A stretch of 64,000 nt of DNA, taken from assembly GCF_000284595.1 (NCBI RefSeq), contig NC_017671.1, forward strand, positions 4,063,001 through 4,127,000, written 5' to 3'. Source of the stretch: Stenotrophomonas maltophilia D457 (lineage in GTDB: Bacteria; Pseudomonadota; Gammaproteobacteria; Xanthomonadales; Xanthomonadaceae). The number at the start of each line of letters is the position of its first letter. The first letter of the stretch is position 1. Shown here one piece after another: positions 25,199-34,600 of this stretch. Made by a program: the position numbers and the translations under genes. Below the pieces are notes generated by a model. That model saw nothing but the letters and a program-made list of their open reading frames with translations. It was not told the origin of the DNA and ran no database searches.

Positions 25199-27127
25199 TT
25201 ACTTGGCTTCAGCCTTGGCCAGCATGTCCTGGACCGAGGCCGTGGTGATCGGGTGGTAGCCCGGCTTGGCCTTTTCAAAGGCCTGCTTGGCCAGCTCCAG
25301 CCCCTTCGGGGTCTTCACCAGTTCGGCGTAGATCGGCAGGATCAGCTTGCGACGGCCGACGCGCTCGATGAACGCGGCAGCACCTTCATTGGCCTGCTCG
25401 TAGCCGCTGCGGATCGCCAGCGGGTACCAGCGCATGGCGATCTCGCCATTCGGGGTGCCGGTGAAGTGGAACGCCTTGTCCAGCGTGGCCAGCTTGTCCA
25501 GCGGCTGGGTCGCACCCAGGCCGTCGATGAAGCGCACCCATTCCTGCGTGCTCCAGTCGGCGATGACCTGGCTGCTCGGCACGGTGCCGGCGCTGGCGAA
25601 GGCAATGCGCGCGGTATCGACGCTGCTGAAGTTGCGCGACTGCGCCTTGGCCGCGAACGCCGGAATGCCCGGCTCGTCCAGCCACGCCTTCAGTTCGGCC
25701 TCGGTCACTGCCGAGGGATTCTTCGGCAGCAGGTTCTTCTTCATGTACGCGACGAACTGGTCGGTGTTCGCGCTCTGGAAGGCATGGTCATCGAACCAGC
25801 CGCGCAGGAACGGATCGAAGGTCTCGCGGCCGAAGCGCTGCTCCAGGAATTCCAGGAACCACGAACCCTTGACGTAGGCGACCTGGCTGAGGGCTTCGTC
25901 GGGGTCACGCTCGTTCAGCGGCGGCAGCGCCAGCGCCTGGTCGGCCGGGCTCATGTCCTTCACTTCGGCCAGCAGGTCGGTCTGGTCGATCTGCTTCTCC
26001 ATCTCGGCCATCTCCTTGCCGTACAGGGCTTCGGTGATGCGGCCCTGGACGTAGGTGGTGAAGCCTTCATTGAGCCAGATGTCCTTCCAGCTGGCGTTGG
26101 TCACCAGGTTGCCCGACCAGCTGTGCGCCAGTTCATGGGCGACCAGCGAGACCAGCGACTTGTCACCGACGATCACGGTCGGGGTGGCGAAGGTCAGGCG
26201 CGGATTCTCCATGCCGCCGAACGGGAACGACGGCGGCAGCACCAGCATGTCGTAGCGGCCCCAGCGGTATTCGCCGTAGAGCTTCTCGGCGGCACCGATC
26301 ATCTTCTCGGTGTCTTCGAATTCCTTGGCGGCCTTGTTGACCATGGTCGGCTCGGCCCAGACGCCGGAGCGGCCGGAGATCGGCTCGAACACCAGGTCGC
26401 CGGCGGCGATGGCCAGCAGGTAGGACGGAATCGGCTGCGGCATCTTGAAGGTGTAGTCACCGTCACGCGCGGCCTTCGGATCGTTGTCGGCGCTCATCAG
26501 CACCATCACGTCCGGGCGCGAGACCACATGCGCGCTGTAGGTGAAACGCACGCTCGGGGTGTCCTGCAGCGGCACCCAGGAGCGGGCGTGGATGGCCTGC
26601 GACTGGCTGAACATGAAGGGCAGCTTCTTGCCTTCGGTCATCGACGGCGCCAGCCACTGCAGGCCCGAGGCGGTCGGTGCGGTGTGGTAGGTCACTTCCA
26701 CCTTGGCCGGCTGTTCCGGGGTCTCGATGGTCAGCTTGCTGCCGAACACCTTGTCGACCGGGGCCAGCGCGAACTGCAGCGGGCTGCGCGCGCCATCGGC
26801 ACCGACGGCCTCGACCTTGGACACGGTCAGCTCGCGGGTGTCGAGCACCAGCTGCCTGGCGTCCTTCTGCTTCCATTCCAGGGTGTAGGTGGCGGTTCCG
26901 CCGATCTGCTTCTGGTCGAAGTCCAGCTTCAGATCCAGCGCGATGTCCTTGATGACGACCTTGTCCGGCTCGGCATACGAGCTTTCGTCGTGGCTGCGGT
27001 TCTCGGCGTTCACGGGGGCGGCGGGGGCCTTTGCGGCAGTCGGGGCGGCGGCGGGCGCGGCCGCCTCCTGGGAGCAGCCGGCGGCCAGGGCCACGGCCAG
27101 CGGAAGGAGCATCAGCGGATTACGCAT
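25199..27127 (-). CDS. M1-family zinc metallopeptidase (leukotriene A4 hydrolase-like), lipoprotein
   Basis: 642 residues. Lipoprotein signal with lipobox LAAGC (Cys19) and an Ala/Pro linker, so exported. The exopeptidase signature GGMENP and the zinc site HELAH (His331, Glu332, His335) with the third ligand Glu354 in WLNEGFTTY are intact. A C-terminal helical domain of leukotriene A4 hydrolase type follows (about 480-642). It would release N-terminal residues from peptides in the periplasm or at the surface. Stands alone on the minus strand, upstream of the lipoprotein-HAD pair. Confidence 0.93.
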   Translation of the reverse strand: MRNPLMLLPLAVALAAGCSQEAAAPAAAPTAAKAPAAPVNAENRSHDESSYAEPDKVVIKDIALDLKLDFDQKQIGGTATYTLEWKQKDARQLVLDTRELTVSKVEAVGADGARSPLQFALAPVDKVFGSKLTIETPEQPAKVEVTYHTAPTASGLQWLAPSMTEGKKLPFMFSQSQAIHARSWVPLQDTPSVRFTYSAHVVSRPDVMVLMSADNDPKAARDGDYTFKMPQPIPSYLLAIAAGDLVFEPISGRSGVWAEPTMVNKAAKEFEDTEKMIGAAEKLYGEYRWGRYDMLVLPPSFPFGGMENPRLTFATPTVIVGDKSLVSLVAHELAHSWSGNLVTNASWKDIWLNEGFTTYVQGRITEALYGKEMAEMEKQIDQTDLLAEVKDMSPADQALALPPLNERDPDEALSQVAYVKGSWFLEFLEQRFGRETFDPFLRGWFDDHAFQSANTDQFVAYMKKNLLPKNPSAVTEAELKAWLDEPGIPAFAAKAQSRNFSSVDTARIAFASAGTVPSSQVIADWSTQEWVRFIDGLGATQPLDKLATLDKAFHFTGTPNGEIAMRWYPLAIRSGYEQANEGAAAFIERVGRRKLILPIYAELVKTPKGLELAKQAFEKAKPGYHPITTASVQDMLAKAEAK

Positions 27128-27221
27128 GAATCGGGACCGTTACGGGGATCAAACCCCAATGGTACCTCCCTCCGGACGCGCAGGCGTTGCGCGGTGCGGG
27201 GTAATGGCGGGCACAGCACCG

Positions 27222-27297
27222 GTAGTGCCGGCCGCTGGCCGGCAACCCCGTCGCCCAGTGATTGGCCGCGCAGATGCCGGCCAGCGGCCGGCACTAC
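27222..27297. repeat. SMAG pair between ubiE and the M1 peptidase gene
   Basis: Facing copies GTAGTGCCGGCCGCTGGCCG... at 27222-27246 and TGCCGGCCAGCGGCCGGCAC... at 27275-27297. Both neighbouring genes are on the minus strand; the pair ends 13 bases before the ubiE stop. Confidence 0.85.
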
Positions 27298-27309
27298 GGA
27301 ACACCGGGC

Positions 27310-28071
27310 TTACAGCTTGTAGCCGGAGTGGATCGAGACGATGCCGCCGGTCAGGTTCTTGTAGTGGCAGCGCTCGAAGCCGGCCTGCCCCATCATCGCC
27401 TTCAGTTCGTCCTGCGGCGGGTGCTTGCGGATGCTCTCGGCCAGGTACTGGTAGCTGTCCGAGTCATTGGCGAACAGCTTGCCCAGCTTGGGCAGGATCT
27501 TGAACGAGTGGAAGTCGTAGATCGGCTTGAACCAGTCCGCGGTGACTTCGGAGAATTCCAGCACGCGGGCCTGGCCGCCCACCTTCAGCACGCGGTACAT
27601 CTCGCGCAGGCCAGCGTCCTTGTCGGTCACGTTGCGCAGGCCGAAGGCAATGGTGACCAGATCGAAGCTGTTGTCCGGGAACGGCAGGGCTTCGGCGTTG
27701 CACTGCACGTAGTCCAGGCCGAGCACGAGGCCGCGGTTGGTCAGGCGGTCACGGCCGACCGACAGCATGCCGGCGTTGATGTCGCCCAGCACCACCGAGC
27801 CCTCGGCGCCGACGCGCTCCTTCAGCAGGGCGGCGATGTCGCCGGTGCCGCCGGCCAGGTCGAGCACGCGGTCGCCCGGCTTCACCTGCGCGGTGGCCAC
27901 GTAGTAGCGCTTCCACGCCCGGTGCACGCCCAGGCTCATCAGGTCGTTCATCAGGTCGTAGTTGCGCGCGACCGAGGTGAACACCTGGCCGACCAGCTTC
28001 TGCTTGTCCTTGGCGGCGACGTCGCGGAACCCGAAATGGGTGGTACCGGCTTTGTAGGGGGATTCGCTCAT
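27310..28071 (-). CDS. ubiE: Ubiquinone/menaquinone biosynthesis C-methyltransferase UbiE
   Basis: 253 residues from ATG 28069-28071. SAM-binding motif RVLDLAGGTGDIAALL (about 64-79) and UbiE-specific GFRDVAAKDKQKLVGQVFTSVARNYDLMNDLMSLGVHR-type N-terminal region and FGLRNVTD are present. It methylates the benzoquinol ring in ubiquinone synthesis in the cytoplasm. It is divergent from the cytosine deaminase gene over 80 bases, so both promoters must lie in that short gap. Confidence 0.97.
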   Translation of the reverse strand: MSESPYKAGTTHFGFRDVAAKDKQKLVGQVFTSVARNYDLMNDLMSLGVHRAWKRYYVATAQVKPGDRVLDLAGGTGDIAALLKERVGAEGSVVLGDINAGMLSVGRDRLTNRGLVLGLDYVQCNAEALPFPDNSFDLVTIAFGLRNVTDKDAGLREMYRVLKVGGQARVLEFSEVTADWFKPIYDFHSFKILPKLGKLFANDSDSYQYLAESIRKHPPQDELKAMMGQAGFERCHYKNLTGGIVSIHSGYKL

Positions 28072-28151
28072 GGCCCCGATTATCGCACCGCCGGGGGCCA
28101 GCGGCACCCCCTGCCCGTATGATGGCGGGCCACGACTTACCGGAGCCCCGC

Positions 28152-28604
28152 ATGATCACCACGCCCGACTACCAGGCCCTGCTGCAGACCGCCATCGCCG
28201 AAGCCCGCCAGGGCCTGGCCGAGGGCGGCGTGCCGATCGGCGCGGCGCTGTACCACAACGACGGCCGCCTGCTCGGCTGCGGCCACAACCGCCGCGTGCA
28301 GGAAGGCGACCCGTCGGTGCATGGGGAAACCGACGCCTTCCGCAAGGCCGGCCGCCAGCGCCGTTACCAGGACACCATCATGGTCACCACCCTGGCCCCG
28401 TGCTGGTACTGCTCGGGGCTGGTGCGCCAGTTCAACATCGGCACCGTGGTGGTGGGCGAATCGCGCACCTTCCAGGGCGGCATCGACTGGCTGCGCGAAA
28501 ACGGCGTCAACGTGATCGACCTGGACAACCAGGAATGCGTGGACCTGCTGGGCGATTTCATCAGCCGTCATCCCGACATCTGGAACGAGGACATCGGCGA
28601 ATGA
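28152..28604 (+). CDS. Cytosine deaminase of the fungal (Fcy1) type
   Basis: 150 residues from ATG 28152, chosen over the extra upstream ATG because the protein then begins like its relatives. The zinc site is complete: HGE (His57, Glu59) and PCWYC (Cys84, Cys87). Beyond the generic deaminase fold, the ends resemble yeast Fcy1 as I remember it: EGGVPIG near the N-terminus, a VVVGES strand after the PCxxC helix and a C-terminus W-N-EDIGE. E. coli CodA is an unrelated amidohydrolase. It would convert cytosine to uracil for pyrimidine salvage; assignment as cytosine rather than another nucleobase is inference. Confidence 0.85.
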   Translation: MITTPDYQALLQTAIAEARQGLAEGGVPIGAALYHNDGRLLGCGHNRRVQEGDPSVHGETDAFRKAGRQRRYQDTIMVTTLAPCWYCSGLVRQFNIGTVVVGESRTFQGGIDWLRENGVNVIDLDNQECVDLLGDFISRHPDIWNEDIGE

Positions 28605-28803
28605 GCCACGCGCGCTCGTCTCTGCAACACATTTAATGAACGCTTCAGCGCCGGTGCGCCCTTGTGCCGGCGGCCTTTGCGGGCATCGGCGTGACCGCGC
28701 GCACAGTCAGCCAGGTCACGCGCACACATTGCGGTAACACCCCACGCGGCTGACACGCCTACGGTGGGTTCACCGGGGCACCCTTTCCCCGGCGGAGCCA
28801 GCC

Positions 28804-29064
28804 ATGTGCGCGCACGCCGTACGCCCTACGACAGACCCGATCCTCGATCCGATCCGCGAACGCTTGCAGCAGCAATATGCGCTGCACCGGCGCGGCGCGC
28901 CGTTCTGGACTGCCTATCAGCACATGCAACTGGAGCTGGTCCGCCGCCACCCGCTCGACCACGAACGCCTGTGCAATGCGATGGCCACTCTGGCCGAAGA
29001 CCTCGGTGCGGTCGAACATGCGCAGTTGATCGGCCATGCCAACGCAGGCTCCACATCCCGCTGA
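28804..29064 (+). CDS. Small protein of unknown function, 86 aa
   Basis: MCAHAVRPTTDP..., helical and Arg/His/Leu-rich, with no signal peptide or membrane span. Preceded by a good ribosome site (GGAG 6 bases before the ATG), which supports real translation. It shares the plus strand and close spacing with the next two small genes. I do not recognise the family. Confidence 0.6.
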   Translation: MCAHAVRPTTDPILDPIRERLQQQYALHRRGAPFWTAYQHMQLELVRRHPLDHERLCNAMATLAEDLGAVEHAQLIGHANAGSTSR

Positions 29065-29139
29065 CGCGGCATGCACCGCCATATACGCCACACTCGGATG
29101 AACCCCCACTCCCTTTCCACTCAACCGAACTGGATTGTC

Positions 29140-29475
29140 ATGCACGCTGAAGTCCCCACCATTCCTCCGGTCATCAACGTTGACGCCGAGCTTGACCACT
29201 GGCGCCGCCAACATGCCGAAGGCGCACTGCCGCACAACTCGTTCGGCTCGTACGTGCCGTGGATCAAGTTCGCCTGTGATTCGCTGATCACCCAGCCGCG
29301 CGCCAGCGAGGCCGAACGTGACGAGATGTTCCAGACCCAATACGCCCTGCAGATCATGCCGCGGCTGAGCGAAGCCCAGGCCCGTGAGTTCGTCGACCGT
29401 TGCTGGCAGCACGTCTACCAGAGCAGCCCGGTGCGCAGCCTGCAGGCGCCACGACTGCAGCGCATGCGCGCCTGA
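29140..29475 (+). CDS. Small protein of unknown function, about 111 aa
   Basis: Starts MHAEVPTIPPVINVDAELDH from ATG 29140, which has a weak GGA ribosome site 5 bases upstream; alternatives in frame are 29098 and 29071. The product looks soluble and helical, with a conserved-looking core LPHNSFGSYVPWIKFACDSL and a second helix EAQAREFVDRCWQHVY. No known motif. It lies between another small unknown gene and the iron-permease-like gene, all co-directional. Confidence 0.6.
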   Translation: MHAEVPTIPPVINVDAELDHWRRQHAEGALPHNSFGSYVPWIKFACDSLITQPRASEAERDEMFQTQYALQIMPRLSEAQAREFVDRCWQHVYQSSPVRSLQAPRLQRMRA

Positions 29476-29542
29476 CCGCCGCTGCACAACCCCTGCACGG
29501 GCCACTGCCGATCATCCTCGTCACCTGAGTGGGACGACGACG

Positions 29543-29965
29543 ATGAAAGCACGCAACCTGTTCAATACGATCGCCAAGAAGGCCGCGGCCGCCACCGGCT
29601 CGCCGTGCACCTTCCTGGCTGCAGTAGCGATCGTGGTGATCTGGGGCATCAGTGGCCCGGTGTTCGGTTTCAACGACACCTGGCAGCTGGTGATCAACAC
29701 CGGCACCACCATCATCACCTTCCTGATGGTGTTCCTGATCCAGCACACGCAGAACGCGGATACTGCCGCGATGCAGATCAAGCTCGACGAGCTGATCCGG
29801 GCGACGGCCGAAGCCAACAACGAACTGTTGGATCTGGAAGAACTGGATGAAGCGCGCCTGGAAGAGATCCGCGCCGAGTACGAGCAGATGGCGCGCGAAG
29901 CCGGCGATGCGCTGGCGCGCGTTCGCGCCTGCCATGCGGCGCGGCGCGACGATGAAGCGGTATAG
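29543..29965 (+). CDS. Low-affinity iron permease family protein (short bacterial form)
   Basis: 140 residues from ATG 29543. Two membrane spans (about 20-42, with AAVAIVVIWGISGPVFGF, and about 48-68, with TIITFLMVFLIQHTQN) followed by a helical tail starting IQHTQNADTAAMQIKLDELIRATAE, the signature of the PF04120-type proteins named after yeast Fet4. The bacterial members have only two spans and no proven transport activity, so the name is by family only. The acidic helix after the second span (ELLDLEELDEARLEEIRAEY) may be a coiled coil. Confidence 0.8.
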   Translation: MKARNLFNTIAKKAAAATGSPCTFLAAVAIVVIWGISGPVFGFNDTWQLVINTGTTIITFLMVFLIQHTQNADTAAMQIKLDELIRATAEANNELLDLEELDEARLEEIRAEYEQMAREAGDALARVRACHAARRDDEAV

Positions 29966-29983
29966 CAGGCCTCCGAATGACAA

Positions 29984-30095
29984 TGCCGGCCAAGGGCCGG
30001 CACTACCCTCGATCTCCAGGTAGGTGCCAACCTTGGTTGGCACAGGGCCAGCCGCCTGCGCTGACGCATCCGTGCCAACCAAGGTTGGCACCTAC
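29984..30095. repeat. Three SMAG palindromes before smeF 3' end
   Basis: TGCCGGCCAAGGGCCGGCAC... at 29984-30006, then a perfect facing pair GTAGGTGCCAACCTTGGTTG... at 30020-30043 and its inverse at 30072-30095. They fill the convergent gap between the iron-permease-like gene and smeF. Confidence 0.88.
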
Positions 30096-30107
30096 CAGAA
30101 GCACTGC

Positions 30108-31493
30108 TTACCCGCGCTCGTGCCAGCCGCCGCCCAGCACCTTGTACAGGGTGATGCGGTTGGCCTGCTGCGCCAACTGCGCCTGCAGCTGGGTCTGCTG
30201 CGCGTTGTAGGCGGTACGCCGCGCGTCAAGCAGGGTGACAAAGCTGTCCAGCCCCGCGTCGTAGCGTGCCTGCGACAGGCGATTGGCCTGTTCGGCCGCT
30301 TCCACCAGGCGCTGCTGTGAACTCACCTGCTCATCCAGGCTGACATTCAACGCCAGCGCATCGGCCGTTTCGCGGAATCCCACCTGGATCGACTTCTCGT
30401 ACTGCGCCAGTGCGATATCACGATCCGCGTTGGCGATGGCCAGGTTGGCGCGCAGCTTGCCGCCCTGGAAGATCGGCAGGGTGATCTTCGGCAGGAAGCT
30501 CCACACACGGGTGCCGCTGTCGAACAGGTTGGACAGTTCGCTGGAGCCGCTGCCGATGCTGCCGGTCAGCGAGATGCTCGGGAAGAACGCTGCGCGTGCC
30601 GCACCGATGTTGGCATTGGCGGCCAGCAGCTGGTGTTCGGCGGCCATGATGTCCGGGCGCTGCAGCAGCACGTCGCTGGGCAGGCCGGCCGGCGGCGGGG
30701 CCAGCGCCAGCAGCTGCGGTTCGATGCTGTCCGGCAGCAGTGCCGGATCGAGCTGGCCACCGGCCAGCAGCGCCAGTGCGTTGCGGTCCTGGGCCAGCTG
30801 GCCGCGCAGGCGCGCGGCATCGGTGCGTGCGGTCTCGACCAAGGTACGGGTCTGGGTCAGCTCCAGCGCCGAACTGCCGCCGCGTTCGTGGCGGGCCTCG
30901 GCCAAGCGCAGCGAATCCTCGTAGGTCTTCAGCGTGGCATCGGCGATCTTCAGCCGCTGCGCATCAGCCCCATAGGTCAGCCACGCGGTGGCGGTCTCGG
31001 CCACCAGGCTCAGCTGCGCGTTGCGGCGGTTGGCAGCCACGGCGAAGTACTGCTGCAGCGCCGCCTCGCTGAGGTTGCGCACGCGACCGAACAGGTCCAG
31101 CTCGAACTCGGCCACACCCACGCCCGCGCTGAACTGCTCGGTGACACCGGCATCGGTACCACGGCGGTCCATCTGGCCGGTCACGGCCACGCCGGGCACG
31201 CGATCGGCGCGCTGCACGCGGTACTGGCCACGCGCGCGCTCGACATTGAGCACGGCCACGCGCAGGTCGCGGTTGTTCTGCAGCGACTGCTCGATCACCT
31301 GCTGCAGGCGCGCATCGGTGAAGAAATCGCGCCAGCCGACGGCGGCGACATCGGCCACCTCGCCCTGCGCGGCCTCGGCCGGCCACTGCGCAGGAATCGC
31401 CGGAGCGACGGCGGTGTTCTTCGGCGCCAGGGTGGAGCAGCCGGCCAGCGCGAGCGTGGCGGCAATGGAGAGGAACAGGGATGCACTTTTCAT
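30108..31493 (-). CDS. smeF: Outer membrane efflux channel of the SmeDEF pump
   Basis: 461 residues from ATG 31491-31493. Lipoprotein signal with Cys19 (LALAGC) and two repeated outer-membrane-efflux (TolC/OprM) domains, each starting with a long helix and containing beta segments such as GVAVTGQMDRRGTDAGVTEQFSAGV. Forms the trimeric exit duct for SmeE. Last gene of smeD-smeE-smeF; a 107-base gap with a SMAG palindrome separates it from smeE. Confidence 0.93.
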   Translation of the reverse strand: MKSASLFLSIAATLALAGCSTLAPKNTAVAPAIPAQWPAEAAQGEVADVAAVGWRDFFTDARLQQVIEQSLQNNRDLRVAVLNVERARGQYRVQRADRVPGVAVTGQMDRRGTDAGVTEQFSAGVGVAEFELDLFGRVRNLSEAALQQYFAVAANRRNAQLSLVAETATAWLTYGADAQRLKIADATLKTYEDSLRLAEARHERGGSSALELTQTRTLVETARTDAARLRGQLAQDRNALALLAGGQLDPALLPDSIEPQLLALAPPPAGLPSDVLLQRPDIMAAEHQLLAANANIGAARAAFFPSISLTGSIGSGSSELSNLFDSGTRVWSFLPKITLPIFQGGKLRANLAIANADRDIALAQYEKSIQVGFRETADALALNVSLDEQVSSQQRLVEAAEQANRLSQARYDAGLDSFVTLLDARRTAYNAQQTQLQAQLAQQANRITLYKVLGGGWHERG

Positions 31494-31600
31494 GGGGATC
31501 ACTTCCATCGGTACTGCCGGATGGCAGGAGGCAGTGCCGGCCAGCGGCCGGCACTACCGTTTCGATAACGCCAGCCTGAGGCCGGCATGACCGTTTCAGG
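31494..31600. repeat. smeE-smeF spacer with SMAG palindrome
   Basis: Core TGCCGGCCAGCGGCCGGCAC at 31535-31557, inside the operon, with a second small stem GCC...GGC (CAGCCTGAGGCCGGCATG) near 31571-31589. It may set the smeF level relative to smeDE through mRNA processing or partial termination. Confidence 0.8.
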
Positions 31601-34600
31601 TCACGTCGTGGATCTGCGCTTGAACACGCGCTGCACCACCACGAAGAACAGCGGCACGAAGAACACGCCGAGCACGGTGCCGACGATCATGCCGCCGAGC
31701 ACGCCGGTGCCGATCGCCTGCTTGGCGCCGGAGCCGGCACCGGTGGAGATCGCCAGCGGTACCACGCCCATGCCGAAGGCGAGCGAGGTCATCACGATCG
31801 GGCGCAGGCGGTCGCGCACGGCGTGCATGATCGACTCGATCAGGCTGGCGCCCTTTTCCAGGTTTTCCTTGGCGAACTCGACGATCAGGATCGCGTTCTT
31901 GCTGGTCAGGCCCACCGTGGTCAGCATCGCCACCTGGAAGTAGATGTCGCGCTCCAGGCCCTTGAAGGTGTTGGCCAGCACCGCGCCGAGGATACCCAGC
32001 GGGGCCGCCAGCAGCACCGCGGTCGGTACGCTCCAGCTTTCATACATCGCGGCCAGGCACAGGAACACGATCATCAGCGACAGCGTGTACAGCAGCGGCG
32101 TCTGCGAGCCGGCCTGGCGTTCCTGGTAGGACATCGCCGTCCATTCGATGCCGAAACCCGCCGGCAGCTGCTTGGCCAGCTGTTCGATCTCGGCCATGGC
32201 ATCACCGGAGGCGACACCCGGGGCCGGTTCGCCCTGGATTTCCATTGCCGACACACCGTTGTAGCGTTCCAGGCGCGGCGAACCGTAGTCCCAGTGCTTG
32301 GTAGCGAAGGCGCTGAACGGCACCATCTCACCCTTGTCGTTCTTCACGGACCAGAGATCGAAGTCCTCCGGCACCATGCGGAACGCCTGGTCGGCCTGCA
32401 CGAACACGCGCTTGACGCGGCCACGATCGACGAAGTCATCGATGTACGAGCTGCCCCACGCGGCCGCCAGCGTGCCGTTGATCTGGTCGATCGACAGTCC
32501 CAGCGAGGTCGCCTTGGCCGCGTCGATGTCGATGCGGAACTGCGGCGTGTCTTCCTGGCCGTTCGGGCGTACGTTGGCCAGCTTCTTGCTGCCTGCGGCC
32601 AGGCCGAGCAGCTGGTTGCGCGCGGCCACCAGTGCCTCGTGGCCCTGGCCGCTGTTGTCCTTCAGGAAGAAGGTGTAGCCCGAGGCGGTCCCCAGCTCCG
32701 GAATGGCCGGCGGCGGGAAGGCGAAGATGAAGGCATCCTTGATCTGGCCCAGGGCCGCCATCGCACGTCCGGTGATCGGCATCACGCCATTGTCGGCGTC
32801 ACGCTCGCTCCAGTCCTTCAGCTTGACGAACGCCATGCCCGCGTTCTGGCCCATGCCGGCGAAGCTGAAGCCCTGCACGGAGAACACCGAGTCCACCGCA
32901 TCCTTCTCGTTCTGCAGGAAGTGGTTTTCCAGTGCCGCGATCGATTCCAGCGTGCGTTCCTGGGTGGCACCGACCGGCGCCTGCACCAGCGCCATCAGCA
33001 CACCCTGGTCTTCGTTGGGCAGGAACGAGCTGGGCAGGCGCACGAACAGCACGCCCATCAGCACGAACAAGGCCGCCACGATGCCCATGAAGCGCCACGG
33101 ACGGTGGATGATGCCGCGCACGCCGCGCTGGTAGCTTTCGCTGGTGCGATCGAAGCCACGGTTGAAGCCATTGAAGAAGCGACCGGCCAGGCCACGGTGG
33201 GCGACGTGGTGCTCACCCTTCTTCAGCGGCTTGAGCATGGTCGCGCACAGTGCCGGGGTCAGCACGATCGCCACCAGCACCGACAACGCCATCGCAGAGA
33301 CAATCGTGGCCGAGAACTGGCGATAGATCACGCCGGTGGAGCCGCTCATGAAGGCCATCGGCACGAACACCGCCGACAGCACCAGGCCGATACCCACCAG
33401 CGCACCGGTGATCTGGCCCATCGACTTGCGGGTCGCTTCGAGCGGCGACAGCCCTTCCTCGGACATGATGCGCTCGACGTTCTCCACCACCACGATGGCA
33501 TCGTCCACCAGCAGGCCGATCGCCAGCACCATCGCGAACATGGTCAGCATGTTCACCGAGAAGCCCAGCATCGCCAGCACGCCGAAGGTACCCAGCAGCA
33601 CCACCGGCACGGCGATGGTCGGGATCAGCGTGGCGCGGAAGTTCTGCAGGAACAGGTACATCACCACGAACACCAGCACGATCGCTTCGATCAGGGTCTG
33701 CACCACGCCCTTGATCGACACGCGCACGAACGGGGTGGTGTCGTACGGGATCTCGGCCTTCAGGCCGGCCGGGAAGAAGCCCTTCATGTCTTCCAGCGCG
33801 GCATCCACACCGGCCGCGGTATCCAGCGCGTTGGCGCCGGTGGCCAGGGTGACCGCCAGGCCACTGGCCGGCTGGCCGTTGTAGCGGGTGACGAAGTCGT
33901 AGGACTCGGCACCCAGCTCGACGCGGGCGACATCACCCAGGCGCAGCTCGGCACCGTCCTGCGCACCGCGCACGATGATGTTTCGGAACTGTTCCGGGGT
34001 CTGCAGGCGCGACTGCGCGTTGATGGTGGCGTTGAGCTGCTGGCCCTTCACCGACGGCGCACCGCCGAGCTGGCCGATCGCCACCTGGGCGTTCTGCGCC
34101 TTGATCGCGGCGGTCACTTCCGGCACCGACAGGCCATAGGTATGCAGCTTGTTCGGGTCCAGCCAGATGCGCATGGCGTACTTGCCACCGAACACCTGGA
34201 TGTTGCCCACGCCCGGCACGCGGCTCAGGCGGTCGACGACATTGGAACCGACGTAGTCGGCGATGTCGTTGGCGTCCATGCTGCCGTTCTCGGACACGAA
34301 CGCGATGACGTTCAGGAAGCCCGAGCTGGACTTGGCCACGTTGATGCCCTGCCGCTGCACTTCCTGCGGCAGCAGCGGCATGGCCAGCTGCAGCTTGTTC
34401 TGCACCTGCACCTGGGCGATATCCGGGTTGGTGCCGCTCTCGAAGGTCAGGGTGATGGTGGCCTGGCCGTTGGACGAGCTGTTGGAGGAGAAGTAGATCA
34501 GGCCATCAAGGCCCTTCATGTTCTGCTCGATGATCTGCGTCACCGAGTCCTCGACCACCTTGGCCGATGCACCCGGGTAGGTGGCGCTGATTTCCACCGC

